Below, piece after piece: positions 24,625 through 31,903 of a stretch of DNA of 38,705 bases. Each line of letters begins with the position of its first letter. Positions within the stretch are counted from its first letter, which is position 1. A program made the translations under genes and the position numbers. Source of the DNA: Anaerolineae bacterium (GTDB taxonomy: Bacteria > Chloroflexota > Anaerolineae > Aggregatilineales > Aggregatilineaceae); assembly GCA_016930015.1 (NCBI GenBank), contig JAFGHR010000097.1, forward strand, positions 1 to 38,705, written 5' to 3'. The notes below the pieces were generated by a model. It saw only the letters and a list, made by a program, of their open reading frames with translations, ran no database searches and was not told where the DNA came from.

Positions 24625-26067
24625 ATGGGGAGAACTCATGCCGAACCATTGTTTGATTCCAACAAATCTAACCGTTCATCTGAAGAATCGGTCGAGTCAC
24701 CTGGCAGTGGGCAGCGCCCAACCGATCCGCGAGAACAACCCCAACACCGGGTAACCCATTCTTCACCAGCCTCCTCGTTCAAACCCATAACCAGGACACT
24801 GACCACAACCGATCTGGGTCTGCCAGCGGATTATAAGGACCGGTATATCCCCACCACAACCGATCTTCGCCGGGCAGCCGTGCGTGCCCTGGACGACAAA
24901 ATCGCGCTTTTGGTGATGCACCAGGATAACGCCAGCGTCATCATCGAGAATCTTGATCAGATTTCCGAGATTGTGCTGGCCGCCCTGGAAATCAGCGGTG
25001 AGCATCAAATACGCGCCATCCGGCTGGGGCTGGCGCTGGAACTGCGCTTCTGGCTCAAGCGTGACAAACTGGCTGGTTGGTTAAAGCTCATCACGTCACT
25101 GCTGAATGCCGCCATTGACACCGGACACTATGACCTCCTAAGCGAAATATACCGCGCGTGGAGCATCTATCTTTTTGTCACGGGCAACAATCCCAATTCA
25201 CAGGCCGCCTTACGGATCGCCCTGGAAGAAGCCGAAACATCCGGACGGCGCGATCTGGAACTCCTGGCCCGCACTGAACGCCTGAATATCACCATACCGG
25301 ACCTGTCTCTTGACGAGGTACAGACCGGAGCACAGCATATTCTGGACGAAGCGCAACGCCTGAAGTTCACGTATATTCAAGCCCGCGTGTTTATGCTGCT
25401 GGCGCGCGCTTATGACAATGCGATGATGCACGGGCAAGCGTTCGCTTATGCCCAACAGGCGCTTGTGCTGGCACAGCGTGAACATTTCGCCGGGATCATG
25501 TGGACGAGTGTCGGGCTGATGTTGAACAGTCTACAGGCTTGCCAAAATCAGGCCTGTCTTTACTACAACCAACTGCTCACCTACCTCGAAACGTTGGCGC
25601 AAACCTATAACAGCCCCTGGCTGGAAACCTGGATATACCATACGCGTGCCGTTGAACACTATCATGCCAAATCCTATGACAGCGCGCGCGATTACATCCT
25701 CAGAGCCTACAAAGCTGCCCACACAACATACAACCGGCCCGCTCGCTGTCGCGCCAAGCACATGCTCGGCTTGATTCAGACCAAGCGGCGCTGCTGGCAA
25801 ATGGCGGAACGGCATCTACGCCATGCAGTCCGCGATTATGAACACACCGGCCAACGTGTGCTGAAATACCATGCCCGGCACGCGCTCGCGTATATTTCTG
25901 TCGAACAGGGCGATTTCGAACGCGGGATCAGGCACATGCAGCAGGTGCTTGCGGATGTTCAAAGTCTGCCGGAGGACGCGGCTCGCGAGTCATTGACGGC
26001 GCTGCTGGAAAACGACATCAATGAAATCCGCGAGAAACTGTCCGGCACGTCAGAACCGATCGACTAA
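24625..26067 (+). CDS. TPR-repeat protein of unknown function
   Basis: I place the start at ATG 24625, with GAGGGGGC eight bases upstream, rather than at the earlier TTG (24583). The 480-residue product has a polar N-terminal stretch (about 1-75, rich in Ser, Pro and Gln) without a signal peptide. The remainder is all-helical. Repeated helix pairs such as ARVFMLLARAYDNAMMHGQA, AFAYAQQALVLAQRE and HALAYISVEQGDFERGIRHM are TPR-like. There is no DNA-binding, kinase or output domain that I can see, so it is probably a soluble scaffold or ligand-binding protein. A hairpin follows nine bases after the stop. The short peptide gene at 26135-26341 faces it from the opposite strand. Confidence 0.8.
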   Translation: MGRTHAEPLFDSNKSNRSSEESVESPGSGQRPTDPREQPQHRVTHSSPASSFKPITRTLTTTDLGLPADYKDRYIPTTTDLRRAAVRALDDKIALLVMHQDNASVIIENLDQISEIVLAALEISGEHQIRAIRLGLALELRFWLKRDKLAGWLKLITSLLNAAIDTGHYDLLSEIYRAWSIYLFVTGNNPNSQAALRIALEEAETSGRRDLELLARTERLNITIPDLSLDEVQTGAQHILDEAQRLKFTYIQARVFMLLARAYDNAMMHGQAFAYAQQALVLAQREHFAGIMWTSVGLMLNSLQACQNQACLYYNQLLTYLETLAQTYNSPWLETWIYHTRAVEHYHAKSYDSARDYILRAYKAAHTTYNRPARCRAKHMLGLIQTKRRCWQMAERHLRHAVRDYEHTGQRVLKYHARHALAYISVEQGDFERGIRHMQQVLADVQSLPEDAARESLTALLENDINEIREKLSGTSEPID

Positions 26068-26075
26068 ACGCCACA

Positions 26076-26096
26076 GGGCGAGCGTGATGCTCGCCC
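26076..26096. terminator. hairpin between the TPR gene and the small peptide gene
   Basis: An 8-base perfect stem (GGGCGAGC, 26076-26083, with 26089-26096) and a 5-base loop lie between two convergent genes, 9 bases after one stop and 39 after the other. Neither side has a T tract, so it is a weak terminator or a transcript-end stabiliser. Confidence 0.5.
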
Positions 26097-26134
26097 CACA
26101 GCACATCCAGGTTAATGATCAACCCGCCGCTTAT

Positions 26135-26341
26135 TTAACCACCACCACATCCCGGCGACCCCGACCCTGGGCATTGGGGGTCGTGAACCTCGTTCATCAG
26201 GTCGATCCGGTGCATGGCCAGGATGGTTCCCCCATCATCTGTGCCCGAAACCGACGGCGAGTCCGACATGAGGGCCACACTTGCCACCGAGAAAACGAAC
26301 AGTATAACCAGAGCTAAAATCGCCACATTACGCTTGAACAT
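26135..26341 (-). CDS. small secreted or membrane-anchored peptide with Cys/Gly tail, 68 residues
   Basis: The ATG at 26341 has a strong ribosome binding site (TGAGGATAA, 8-9 bases upstream), the main reason to accept this short frame. The product begins MFKRNVAILALVILFVF, a basic start and a hydrophobic core typical of a signal peptide or single anchor; a cut after SVASVA is plausible. The 40-45-residue remainder is polar and ends DPQCPGSGSPGCGGG, with two Cys seven residues apart and a Gly-rich end. I recognise no family. It could be an exported signalling peptide, a modified-peptide precursor or a small lipid- or wall-associated protein. No modification enzyme or peptide exporter is adjacent. 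A hairpin and a palindrome lie in its leader. Confidence 0.7.
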   Translation of the reverse strand: MFKRNVAILALVILFVFSVASVALMSDSPSVSGTDDGGTILAMHRIDLMNEVHDPQCPGSGSPGCGGG

Positions 26342-26370
26342 TGTGTTATCCTCATCGTTTGAGCGGTGCC

Positions 26371-26398
26371 GCCTGCAACCAGGACCCCGGTTACAGGC
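26371..26398 (-). promoter_or_regulatory. leader RNA hairpin of the small peptide gene
   Basis: Ten-base arms (26371-26380 and 26389-26398) enclose an 8-base loop. In a minus-strand transcript the only imperfect pair is a G-U wobble; in a plus-strand transcript it would be a C-A mismatch. This favours a role in the RNA of the small gene, about 20 bases upstream of its ribosome binding site. Confidence 0.55.
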
Positions 26399-26420
26399 CA
26401 ATCCGCCAAAGAGCGAAATG

Positions 26421-26432
26421 TGACGCGCGTCA
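26421..26432. promoter_or_regulatory. perfect 12-base palindrome, operator candidate
   Basis: TGACGCGCGTCA reads the same on both strands and lies 80 bases upstream of the small peptide start, in a 275-base non-coding stretch. Its form suits a dimeric regulator. Nothing else convincing was seen in that gap apart from the leader hairpin and the terminator at 26556-26591. Confidence 0.5.
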
Positions 26433-26555
26433 TTGTTCAGAATGCCAGAAACACCCCCTGCCTGGCGATAGGCAAACAGCCATCAACCGGACACGATTCG
26501 GACAACCCAACCACAACGTTATTGGGTGGATTTCACAACACACATAAACGCCGGG

Positions 26556-26591
26556 AGGAAAACAAAAACGCCCGCCAGATGGCGAGCGTTT
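26556..26591 (-). terminator. intrinsic terminator of the second sugar isomerase gene
   Basis: On the minus strand an 11-base stem with one mismatch (26581-26591 with 26566-26576) and an AGAT-position tetraloop is followed by TTGTTTTCC. It begins 26 bases after the stop at 26617. Confidence 0.85.
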
Positions 26592-26616
26592 GAGGTGAAC
26601 GTGTGAGTTGGTGGTA

Positions 26617-27459
26617 TTAGCGCGGCGTCGATGCCGTATCAAGCCGTGCGTATGTCGCACGTAAGGCGTCGCGGGTACGCACGGCTTCCCGGCTGATGCT
26701 TATCTGGCGCATACCATGCCAGCCAAACGTTGTCATGTATTCCACACACAACGCGCCCCGGTACCCGTGTTCGCGCAGGTCCTGTAACAATTCAGGCAAA
26801 TTAATCGTCCCGTCATCGTGGGCGGTTTGCAGTGCGCCGCGCCGCGCCTGGCGAATCTGGATGTGAGCAACGTGCTCCAACAGCGGTTCAATCTCGCGCC
26901 GGACAATACCCTGGTACACAAAGTGACTGTAATCCAGGGTCAGGCTCAACCCCGGCACGGCTTCGAGCAGCAGCAGCGCCTGTTCGGGGGTTTGCGCAAC
27001 CGAATCCATGTGCGCTTCGAACGATACGCGCAGATCGGTGTCCTCTGCTGCCTGTAACATACGCATCAACGCCGGAACCGCCCGCGCCAGACTGTGATCG
27101 ATACCATCCCGGTGCACGATCCCCGGTGATACGGTGATCCCCGGCGTGCGCAGTGCCACCGCAAACGGGATCAACTGCTCAAACAGCGCCAACTCCGAAC
27201 CACGGCGAGCCGGATCGGGCGCGTTTATAAAGGGGAGCATCAAGTACAGGTCGGTCAGAGTCAGGTTAAACTGTTGTAACAGGCGCAGAATCTTAGCGGC
27301 TTCGGCTTCGGGGTACGCTGCCGCGCTGTCAATGTCCAGATGCGGCCCGGTGCCAAGATCAATATACCGGAACCCCAGGCGCGCAATCGTGCCCACAGCA
27401 TCTTCCAGTGACAGGTTGTTGTACGACCACGTATGACAGGCGATCTGCATTTCCTGCAT
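26617..27459 (-). CDS. sugar phosphate isomerase/epimerase, TIM-barrel AP-endonuclease-2 family
   Basis: The 280-residue protein starts MQEMQIACHTWSYNNLSLED, with GGAGAT upstream of the ATG at 27459. The metal ligands are visible: Glu in RVSFEAHMD, Asp in LTLDYSHFV, His in AHIQIRQ and Glu in LCVEYMTT. The family interconverts sugars, inositols or keto-acids such as hydroxypyruvate on a metal-bound barrel. It is a distant paralogue of the gene at 10463-11284 but stands alone, with its own terminator. The gene upstream on the same strand, 83 bases away, is a lipoprotein, so a joint transcript is possible. The substrate cannot be named. Confidence 0.88.
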   Translation of the reverse strand: MQEMQIACHTWSYNNLSLEDAVGTIARLGFRYIDLGTGPHLDIDSAAAYPEAEAAKILRLLQQFNLTLTDLYLMLPFINAPDPARRGSELALFEQLIPFAVALRTPGITVSPGIVHRDGIDHSLARAVPALMRMLQAAEDTDLRVSFEAHMDSVAQTPEQALLLLEAVPGLSLTLDYSHFVYQGIVRREIEPLLEHVAHIQIRQARRGALQTAHDDGTINLPELLQDLREHGYRGALCVEYMTTFGWHGMRQISISREAVRTRDALRATYARLDTASTPR

Positions 27460-27542
27460 GGTGTAATCTCCGTTCGCGGTGCACCCAACTTCCTGCCGTC
27501 ATTATATGGCGGTCGCCAGACGGTCGCCAGCATCAAACTTGC

Positions 27543-28160
27543 TCAGGGTTGGGATTCTGCCGCAGGCACAACAACAACATGAACCGGTACGTCATCGGGC
27601 GGGCGCGGCAGCGCGATCAATAACGGCTGCACGAGTTCATAATCACACCCGGACCGGATCGCCAGCTCCACGATCAGGGTTTGGGCGCGTACCGCGCTGT
27701 CCGGCGCGGGATCAACCAGGTCAAGCACCCGGTGTGCAGCGTCACAGCCTGTCATCACGTTGACGATCCCGATCAATACCCGGCCATCAAAATCAGCGGT
27801 TCCACGCCGGACCAGGCCAGGACACAACTCGGATGCATCGACCCGATCGTAAAACGCGCTCAGATCACCCGGCGTGCGCCACATCCACGTTTCATTATTC
27901 ATCGTGTACAAATATTCATAACACACCCCGTCAAGCAGCGAACTTTCATCGGGGTACGGGCCGGTCAACGTTTCCAGCGCGGTCAACGCGGGAGTGTGAG
28001 TCGGTGCGGCAGGCGAAACCGGTGAACCGGTGACCGGCAGCGGCGTCACACTGGGCAGCCCATCCGGCGTATGGGTGGCTGTGACCAGGGTACAGGCGGC
28101 CAGCAGCCCGGCCAATCCCAGGCTCGCTGTCACCATTAAGGTATGTCTTTTATAGTACAT
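27543..28160 (-). CDS. lipoprotein of unknown function
   Basis: From the ATG at 28160 the product has 205 residues. The N-terminus MYYKRHTLMVTASLGLAGLL is followed by AAC, a lipobox (L-A-A-C), so Cys is probably lipidated and the protein held outside the cytoplasmic membrane. A Thr/Pro-rich linker of about 40 residues follows. The globular part holds Cys residues in LLDGVCYEYL, SELCPGLV, MTGCDAAH and RSGCDYEL, possibly two disulfides. I recognise no family. The open frame extends to 28280, but that would bury the signal. It is divergent from the deoxynucleoside kinase pair across a 259-base leader that holds a dyad and a possible promoter but no other gene. Confidence 0.78.
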   Translation of the reverse strand: MYYKRHTLMVTASLGLAGLLAACTLVTATHTPDGLPSVTPLPVTGSPVSPAAPTHTPALTALETLTGPYPDESSLLDGVCYEYLYTMNNETWMWRTPGDLSAFYDRVDASELCPGLVRRGTADFDGRVLIGIVNVMTGCDAAHRVLDLVDPAPDSAVRAQTLIVELAIRSGCDYELVQPLLIALPRPPDDVPVHVVVVPAAESQP

Positions 28161-28233
28161 GAAAGAACCATCGCCGTATTTTTTTGATCTCAAGCCGATT
28201 TTAACGCAAAACAGCGCACATACGGAACAAGTC

Positions 28234-28277
28234 TGGTATAGTTTAGAGAGTACCCCCAGACAGAAAAACATACTCTC
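28234..28277 (+). promoter_or_regulatory. extended -10 promoter and overlapping dyad upstream of the kinases
   Basis: TGGTATAGT (28234-28242) is an extended -10 motif; the -35 region is poor. Perfect 7-base arms GAGAGTA (28246-28252) and TACTCTC (28271-28277) overlap the predicted transcription start. The dyad could be an operator. The leader to the kinase ATG at 28420 would be about 170 bases. Confidence 0.4.
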
Positions 28278-28419
28278 CATTCCCTGGCTGAGGCCCGGTT
28301 AGGCTTCAGGCTGGCTCTCGGCTTGTGACGATCCGATTCTGGGATGTGCTACCGGACCCTATGCGATAGTGAACCACACGCCTGCCGTATCGCTTTGCTG
28401 ATTTTATGGATAACCAATC

Positions 28420-29433
28420 ATGAACACAACCCAGGTTTATATTACAATTGAAGGTGTTATCGGCGTCGGAAAAACAACACTGGCGCGCATGTTTCAAAAA
28501 GAAATCGACGCACAGCTTGTACTCGAAGTATTTGAAGAAAACCCCTTTTTGTCCGATTTTTACGGCGATCGAACGCGTTACGCCTTCCAAACACAAATCT
28601 TCTTTTTGCTCAGCCGTTATCACCAGCAGCGGCAAATTTCAGCGCTGCCCCGCCCGATCATCAGCGATTATATGTTTGAAAAGGACCGGCTGTTTGCCCA
28701 GGTCAACCTCGACGGTGACGAATTCGACACGTATAACAGCGTGCATGAAGCGCTGGCCGAAAACACACCGCTGCCCGACCTTGTTGTTTATCTCAAGGCC
28801 GATACCGACACACTCATGAACCGCATCACCGCGCGCGACCGGCCCTACGAGCGCAACATGGACTCCGATTACATCAACAGTTTACGGATAGCTTACGACC
28901 AGTTGTTTAGCAGCTACAAACCCGTACCCGTGATCACCATCGACACGAACGCTATCGATTTTGTGCAGAACCCTGAAGACCGGGAAGCCGTATTTAACCG
29001 CATCCGGGGCGCCATCGGCCAGGGACCACGCCAACCGGCATTACCGGGGCTGGGCAATGGCGAACCGGCGCTTGTACCATCTGCCGGACACATTCCGCCC
29101 GCGCCTGCACACGCATCCCACCGGATAAGCGATTTCCAGCAGCTTCACCGCGAGCTTGAGCACGACCACCAGCCCAGCACCGATCCCCTTCTTTACTTTT
29201 TGCTGCTTCAGGAAGAAATCGGCGGGCTGGCGCATACGTTTGCCCAACACAGGATCACAACACAAAGCGGGCAGACCGATGCGCCCTCACCCCCGATCAA
29301 AGAAACGCTTGCCGACGTGCTGGCCCACGTGATCCGGCTGGCTAACACAGCCGGTGTAGACCTGGAAGAAGCCTACTTACACAAAATGAACCAAGCCCAG
29401 GCGCGGAAAACGGCTTTATCAACTGGAAAGTGA
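28420..29433 (+). CDS. deoxynucleoside kinase fused to a MazG-like domain
   Basis: The 337-residue product has a deoxynucleoside kinase (about 1-200): P-loop EGVIGVGKTT (11-20), FEENPFLSDFYGD, ISDYMFEKDRLFA and the lid ITARDRPYERNMD. After a Pro/Gly-rich linker (about 202-235) comes an all-helical unit (about 238-330) with LLLQEEIGGLAHTF and KETLADVLAHVIRLAN, then GVDLEEAYLHKMN. This matches MazG-like nucleotide pyrophosphohydrolases (EExxE ... ExxD), but two acidic positions are changed: Gly269 for the third Glu and Thr296 for the Glu of ExxD. The kinase phosphorylates purine or pyrimidine deoxynucleosides; the appended domain may bind rather than cleave nucleotides. A second kinase gene follows six bases later. 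Confidence 0.88.
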   Translation: MNTTQVYITIEGVIGVGKTTLARMFQKEIDAQLVLEVFEENPFLSDFYGDRTRYAFQTQIFFLLSRYHQQRQISALPRPIISDYMFEKDRLFAQVNLDGDEFDTYNSVHEALAENTPLPDLVVYLKADTDTLMNRITARDRPYERNMDSDYINSLRIAYDQLFSSYKPVPVITIDTNAIDFVQNPEDREAVFNRIRGAIGQGPRQPALPGLGNGEPALVPSAGHIPPAPAHASHRISDFQQLHRELEHDHQPSTDPLLYFLLLQEEIGGLAHTFAQHRITTQSGQTDAPSPPIKETLADVLAHVIRLANTAGVDLEEAYLHKMNQAQARKTALSTGK

Positions 29434-29439
29434 CAGGAC

Positions 29440-30114
29440 ATGATCCAACCGATTAATCCACATAAACATTTTGTCGCCATCGCGGGTAACATCGGCGTTG
29501 GCAAATCGACGTTGACCGCCATTTTGGGCGAAGCATTTGAATGGAAGCCGTTCTATGAAGCTGTCGATGAAAATCCCTACCTGGCCGATTTTTATGCTGA
29601 CATGACCCGCTGGAGCTTTCATTCACAGGTTTTTTTCCTGTCGCGCCGGTTGTTGCACCACCGGCAGCTTGTTGATCATCCGGGTTCGGTCGTTCAGGAC
29701 CGCAGTGTATACGAAGACGCCGAGATATTTGCCCGCAACCTGTACAATCAAGGCCAGATGTCACCACGCGATTACCAGGCTTACCATGACCTGTACGACG
29801 GAATACGGGCCTTCCTGCCGCCGCCCGACCTGCTGGTGTATCTCAAAAGTGACGTCGATACGCTGCTTGAACGTATCAGGCTGCGCGGGCGTGATTTCGA
29901 ACAAGACATCTCCCCCGATTACCTCGACCGGCTGAATATTTTGTATGATGACTGGATCGAACGGTGGGGCAGTTGCCCGATTTTAATTATTCCGGCCAGT
30001 ACGATCGATTTCCAGCATGATCCAGAAGCGCGCCAACTGGTGATTGACGGCGTCCGGGCCAGCCTGGAGCCGGCGCCGGTCCGCTACTTGAAAAGACCTG
30101 TAAAAACCCCATAA
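29440..30114 (+). CDS. deoxynucleoside kinase (deoxyadenosine/deoxyguanosine kinase-like)
   Basis: The 224-residue protein has P-loop AGNIGVGKST (15-24), DENPYLADFYADMTRWSFH, the catalytic-base and sensor segment VVQDRSVYEDAEIF (Asp87-Arg88-Ser89) and the lid RIRLRGRDFEQDIS. It belongs to the dCK/dGK family that makes dNMP from a deoxynucleoside and ATP in the cytoplasm. It starts six bases after the stop of the fused kinase. Some lactobacilli have tandem kinase genes whose products pair as heterodimers, so pairing is possible here. The signature differs from the first enzyme (DRS here, SDYMFEKDR there), which suggests different substrate preference. The gene is complete at normal length. Confidence 0.92.
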   Translation: MIQPINPHKHFVAIAGNIGVGKSTLTAILGEAFEWKPFYEAVDENPYLADFYADMTRWSFHSQVFFLSRRLLHHRQLVDHPGSVVQDRSVYEDAEIFARNLYNQGQMSPRDYQAYHDLYDGIRAFLPPPDLLVYLKSDVDTLLERIRLRGRDFEQDISPDYLDRLNILYDDWIERWGSCPILIIPASTIDFQHDPEARQLVIDGVRASLEPAPVRYLKRPVKTP

Positions 30115-30224
30115 ATATTCAGATATAGAGGGAAAGCCTGTGATAAAATGAACGTAGTTATAAACTCGCCATCCTACCCTGTGGCCCGTCCAACCTGTTA
30201 AAACCACTTCTATGAGGTTGCTTG

Positions 30225-31853
30225 ATGACTACATCTCATGACCTTAATAAACGGTTGACGCCTGCCGTGCGGTTGGCTGTTTTTTGTCGTTTAGCACACG
30301 AACTTAACGCCGATTTGCGCCCGATTGACGTGCTGCGCCGGGTGCTTCACTCCACCGCAGAACTGTTGGGCACGCCACATGCCAGTATGGTAGCGCTCAG
30401 GGGACACACGATCGAGGCGGTTTATGCGCTCGGTGGAGATGCGAACGCTGATCCTGAGCCAGTCATGAAACGTGTGTTACGTGACGGGCTGGCCGGGTAT
30501 GTGCTGCATAACTATCGCACGGCAGTCATTCCTGATATCTCCAGAGAACCGCTCTGGCTTCCGATGTCAGGTGAATCACTGTCGCCCCAGGAAGGATCGG
30601 CGCTGTGTATTCCACTGATTCATGCCGGTGACATCGTCGGCGTTATGTCACTGGCCCACCCGCTGATTGGTTATTTTGGCGCGGATGCGGTTGAGTTGGC
30701 CAACACGATCGCTAACATGGCCGCGGCAGCGCTGAGTTATGCCATGCTGCTCGACCAAACACGCCAGGCCCAGCAGCGTTATGCCTCGCTTTTTGACAAC
30801 ACGATCATCCCGATCATCATCACCGACCTGAAAGGTAACATTCAATCGGCTAATCTCCGCGCCTGTGACTTTTTGGGTTATTCACGAGCCGAATTAAACC
30901 AGCAGAATATTTTTGCCATTCACCGCATGGGCACCGGCCCGATTCTGTCAAAACAATTTGACTACCTGCAACACGGCCACGAAATCCGCTTCCGGTCGGT
31001 TGCATGGGCAAAAGATGGCACTAACCGCACGGTTCAAGTGTTCGCCAAACGGATAGGAAATGGCAGGCAGGGTGACTATATCCAGTGGATTGAGCATGAC
31101 CTGTCTTCTCAGCTTACGCTGGACCGCCTGCGGCAGGACCTCAGCGCCATGGTGTACCACGACATGCGCGGCCCGCTCAGCAATATCTACACCAGTTTAA
31201 AAGCGCTCAAAACCATGCTGCGCGACCATGATAACGACAACGTCAAAGACCTGCTCGATATTGCCCTGCGCAGCGAACGCCAGGTCCGGCGCATGGTGGA
31301 TACGCTGCTCGACGTGCAGCGCCTGGAAGCCGGCAGCAAGTTGGTGACGCGCCAGAACAACCAGGTCGCCGCCGTTGTGGCCGGGGCCATCGAACAAATA
31401 AAGGCCGTGGCCGACGAAAAACAGATTCGTCTGCGAATTGCTCTGGCCGATGACCTGCCAATGCTGTATATTGATAATGAGATGATCGAGCGTGTTGTCC
31501 TCAATCTGCTCGACAATGCGATCAAATACACACCGGATAGAGGCGTCATCACCGTCAGCATTGCAGCCAGCGGTAATGAAGTGTACTTCCGTGTGAAGGA
31601 CACCGGCCCAGGTATCCCGCCCGAAGCGCAGGCAACGATCTTCGATAAGTTTTCGCGGGTCAAGCACCGCAATAATCCGCACGGGATCGGCCTGGGGTTG
31701 GCGTTCTGCAAGATGGCAGTCGAAGCACATGGGGGCCGCATCTGGGTACACAGCGACAACGGCAGCGGCTCAGTCTTTACATTCGCGCTGCCGGTCAACG
31801 CTCCGGCCACCAAAGAGCTAACACTCGCCAAAATCGATGTGGCTGCCTCCTGA
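30225..31853 (+). CDS. GAF-PAS sensor histidine kinase (soluble)
   Basis: The ATG at 30225 (TGAGG eight bases upstream) gives 542 residues; a TTG one codon earlier is less likely. A GAF domain spans about 20-175 (ending NTIANMAAAALSYAMLL), followed by PAS (about 185-295, from RYASLFDNTIIPIIITDL). The kinase core has MVYHDMRGPLSNIYTS with His312, then VLNLLDNAIKYTP, DTGPGIPPEA and GIGLGLAFCKMAVEAHGG. As in the large kinase at 7066-10428, the residue four after the His is Gly rather than Thr. There is no membrane helix. No response regulator is adjacent. It lies 110 bases after the deoxynucleoside kinase pair; a TAAAAT -10-like hexamer at 30144-30149 could drive it separately. Confidence 0.91.
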   Translation: MTTSHDLNKRLTPAVRLAVFCRLAHELNADLRPIDVLRRVLHSTAELLGTPHASMVALRGHTIEAVYALGGDANADPEPVMKRVLRDGLAGYVLHNYRTAVIPDISREPLWLPMSGESLSPQEGSALCIPLIHAGDIVGVMSLAHPLIGYFGADAVELANTIANMAAAALSYAMLLDQTRQAQQRYASLFDNTIIPIIITDLKGNIQSANLRACDFLGYSRAELNQQNIFAIHRMGTGPILSKQFDYLQHGHEIRFRSVAWAKDGTNRTVQVFAKRIGNGRQGDYIQWIEHDLSSQLTLDRLRQDLSAMVYHDMRGPLSNIYTSLKALKTMLRDHDNDNVKDLLDIALRSERQVRRMVDTLLDVQRLEAGSKLVTRQNNQVAAVVAGAIEQIKAVADEKQIRLRIALADDLPMLYIDNEMIERVVLNLLDNAIKYTPDRGVITVSIAASGNEVYFRVKDTGPGIPPEAQATIFDKFSRVKHRNNPHGIGLGLAFCKMAVEAHGGRIWVHSDNGSGSVFTFALPVNAPATKELTLAKIDVAAS

Positions 31854-31903
31854 CAACCGCTCACCATTATCCTCTGGTGTAGCACAGGAGAGTCAACAGC
31901 ACG

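Noticed and set aside
31187..31885. Minus-strand frame of 232 codons
   Set aside because: It is opposite the kinase core of the third histidine kinase and Ser/Arg-rich without domains.
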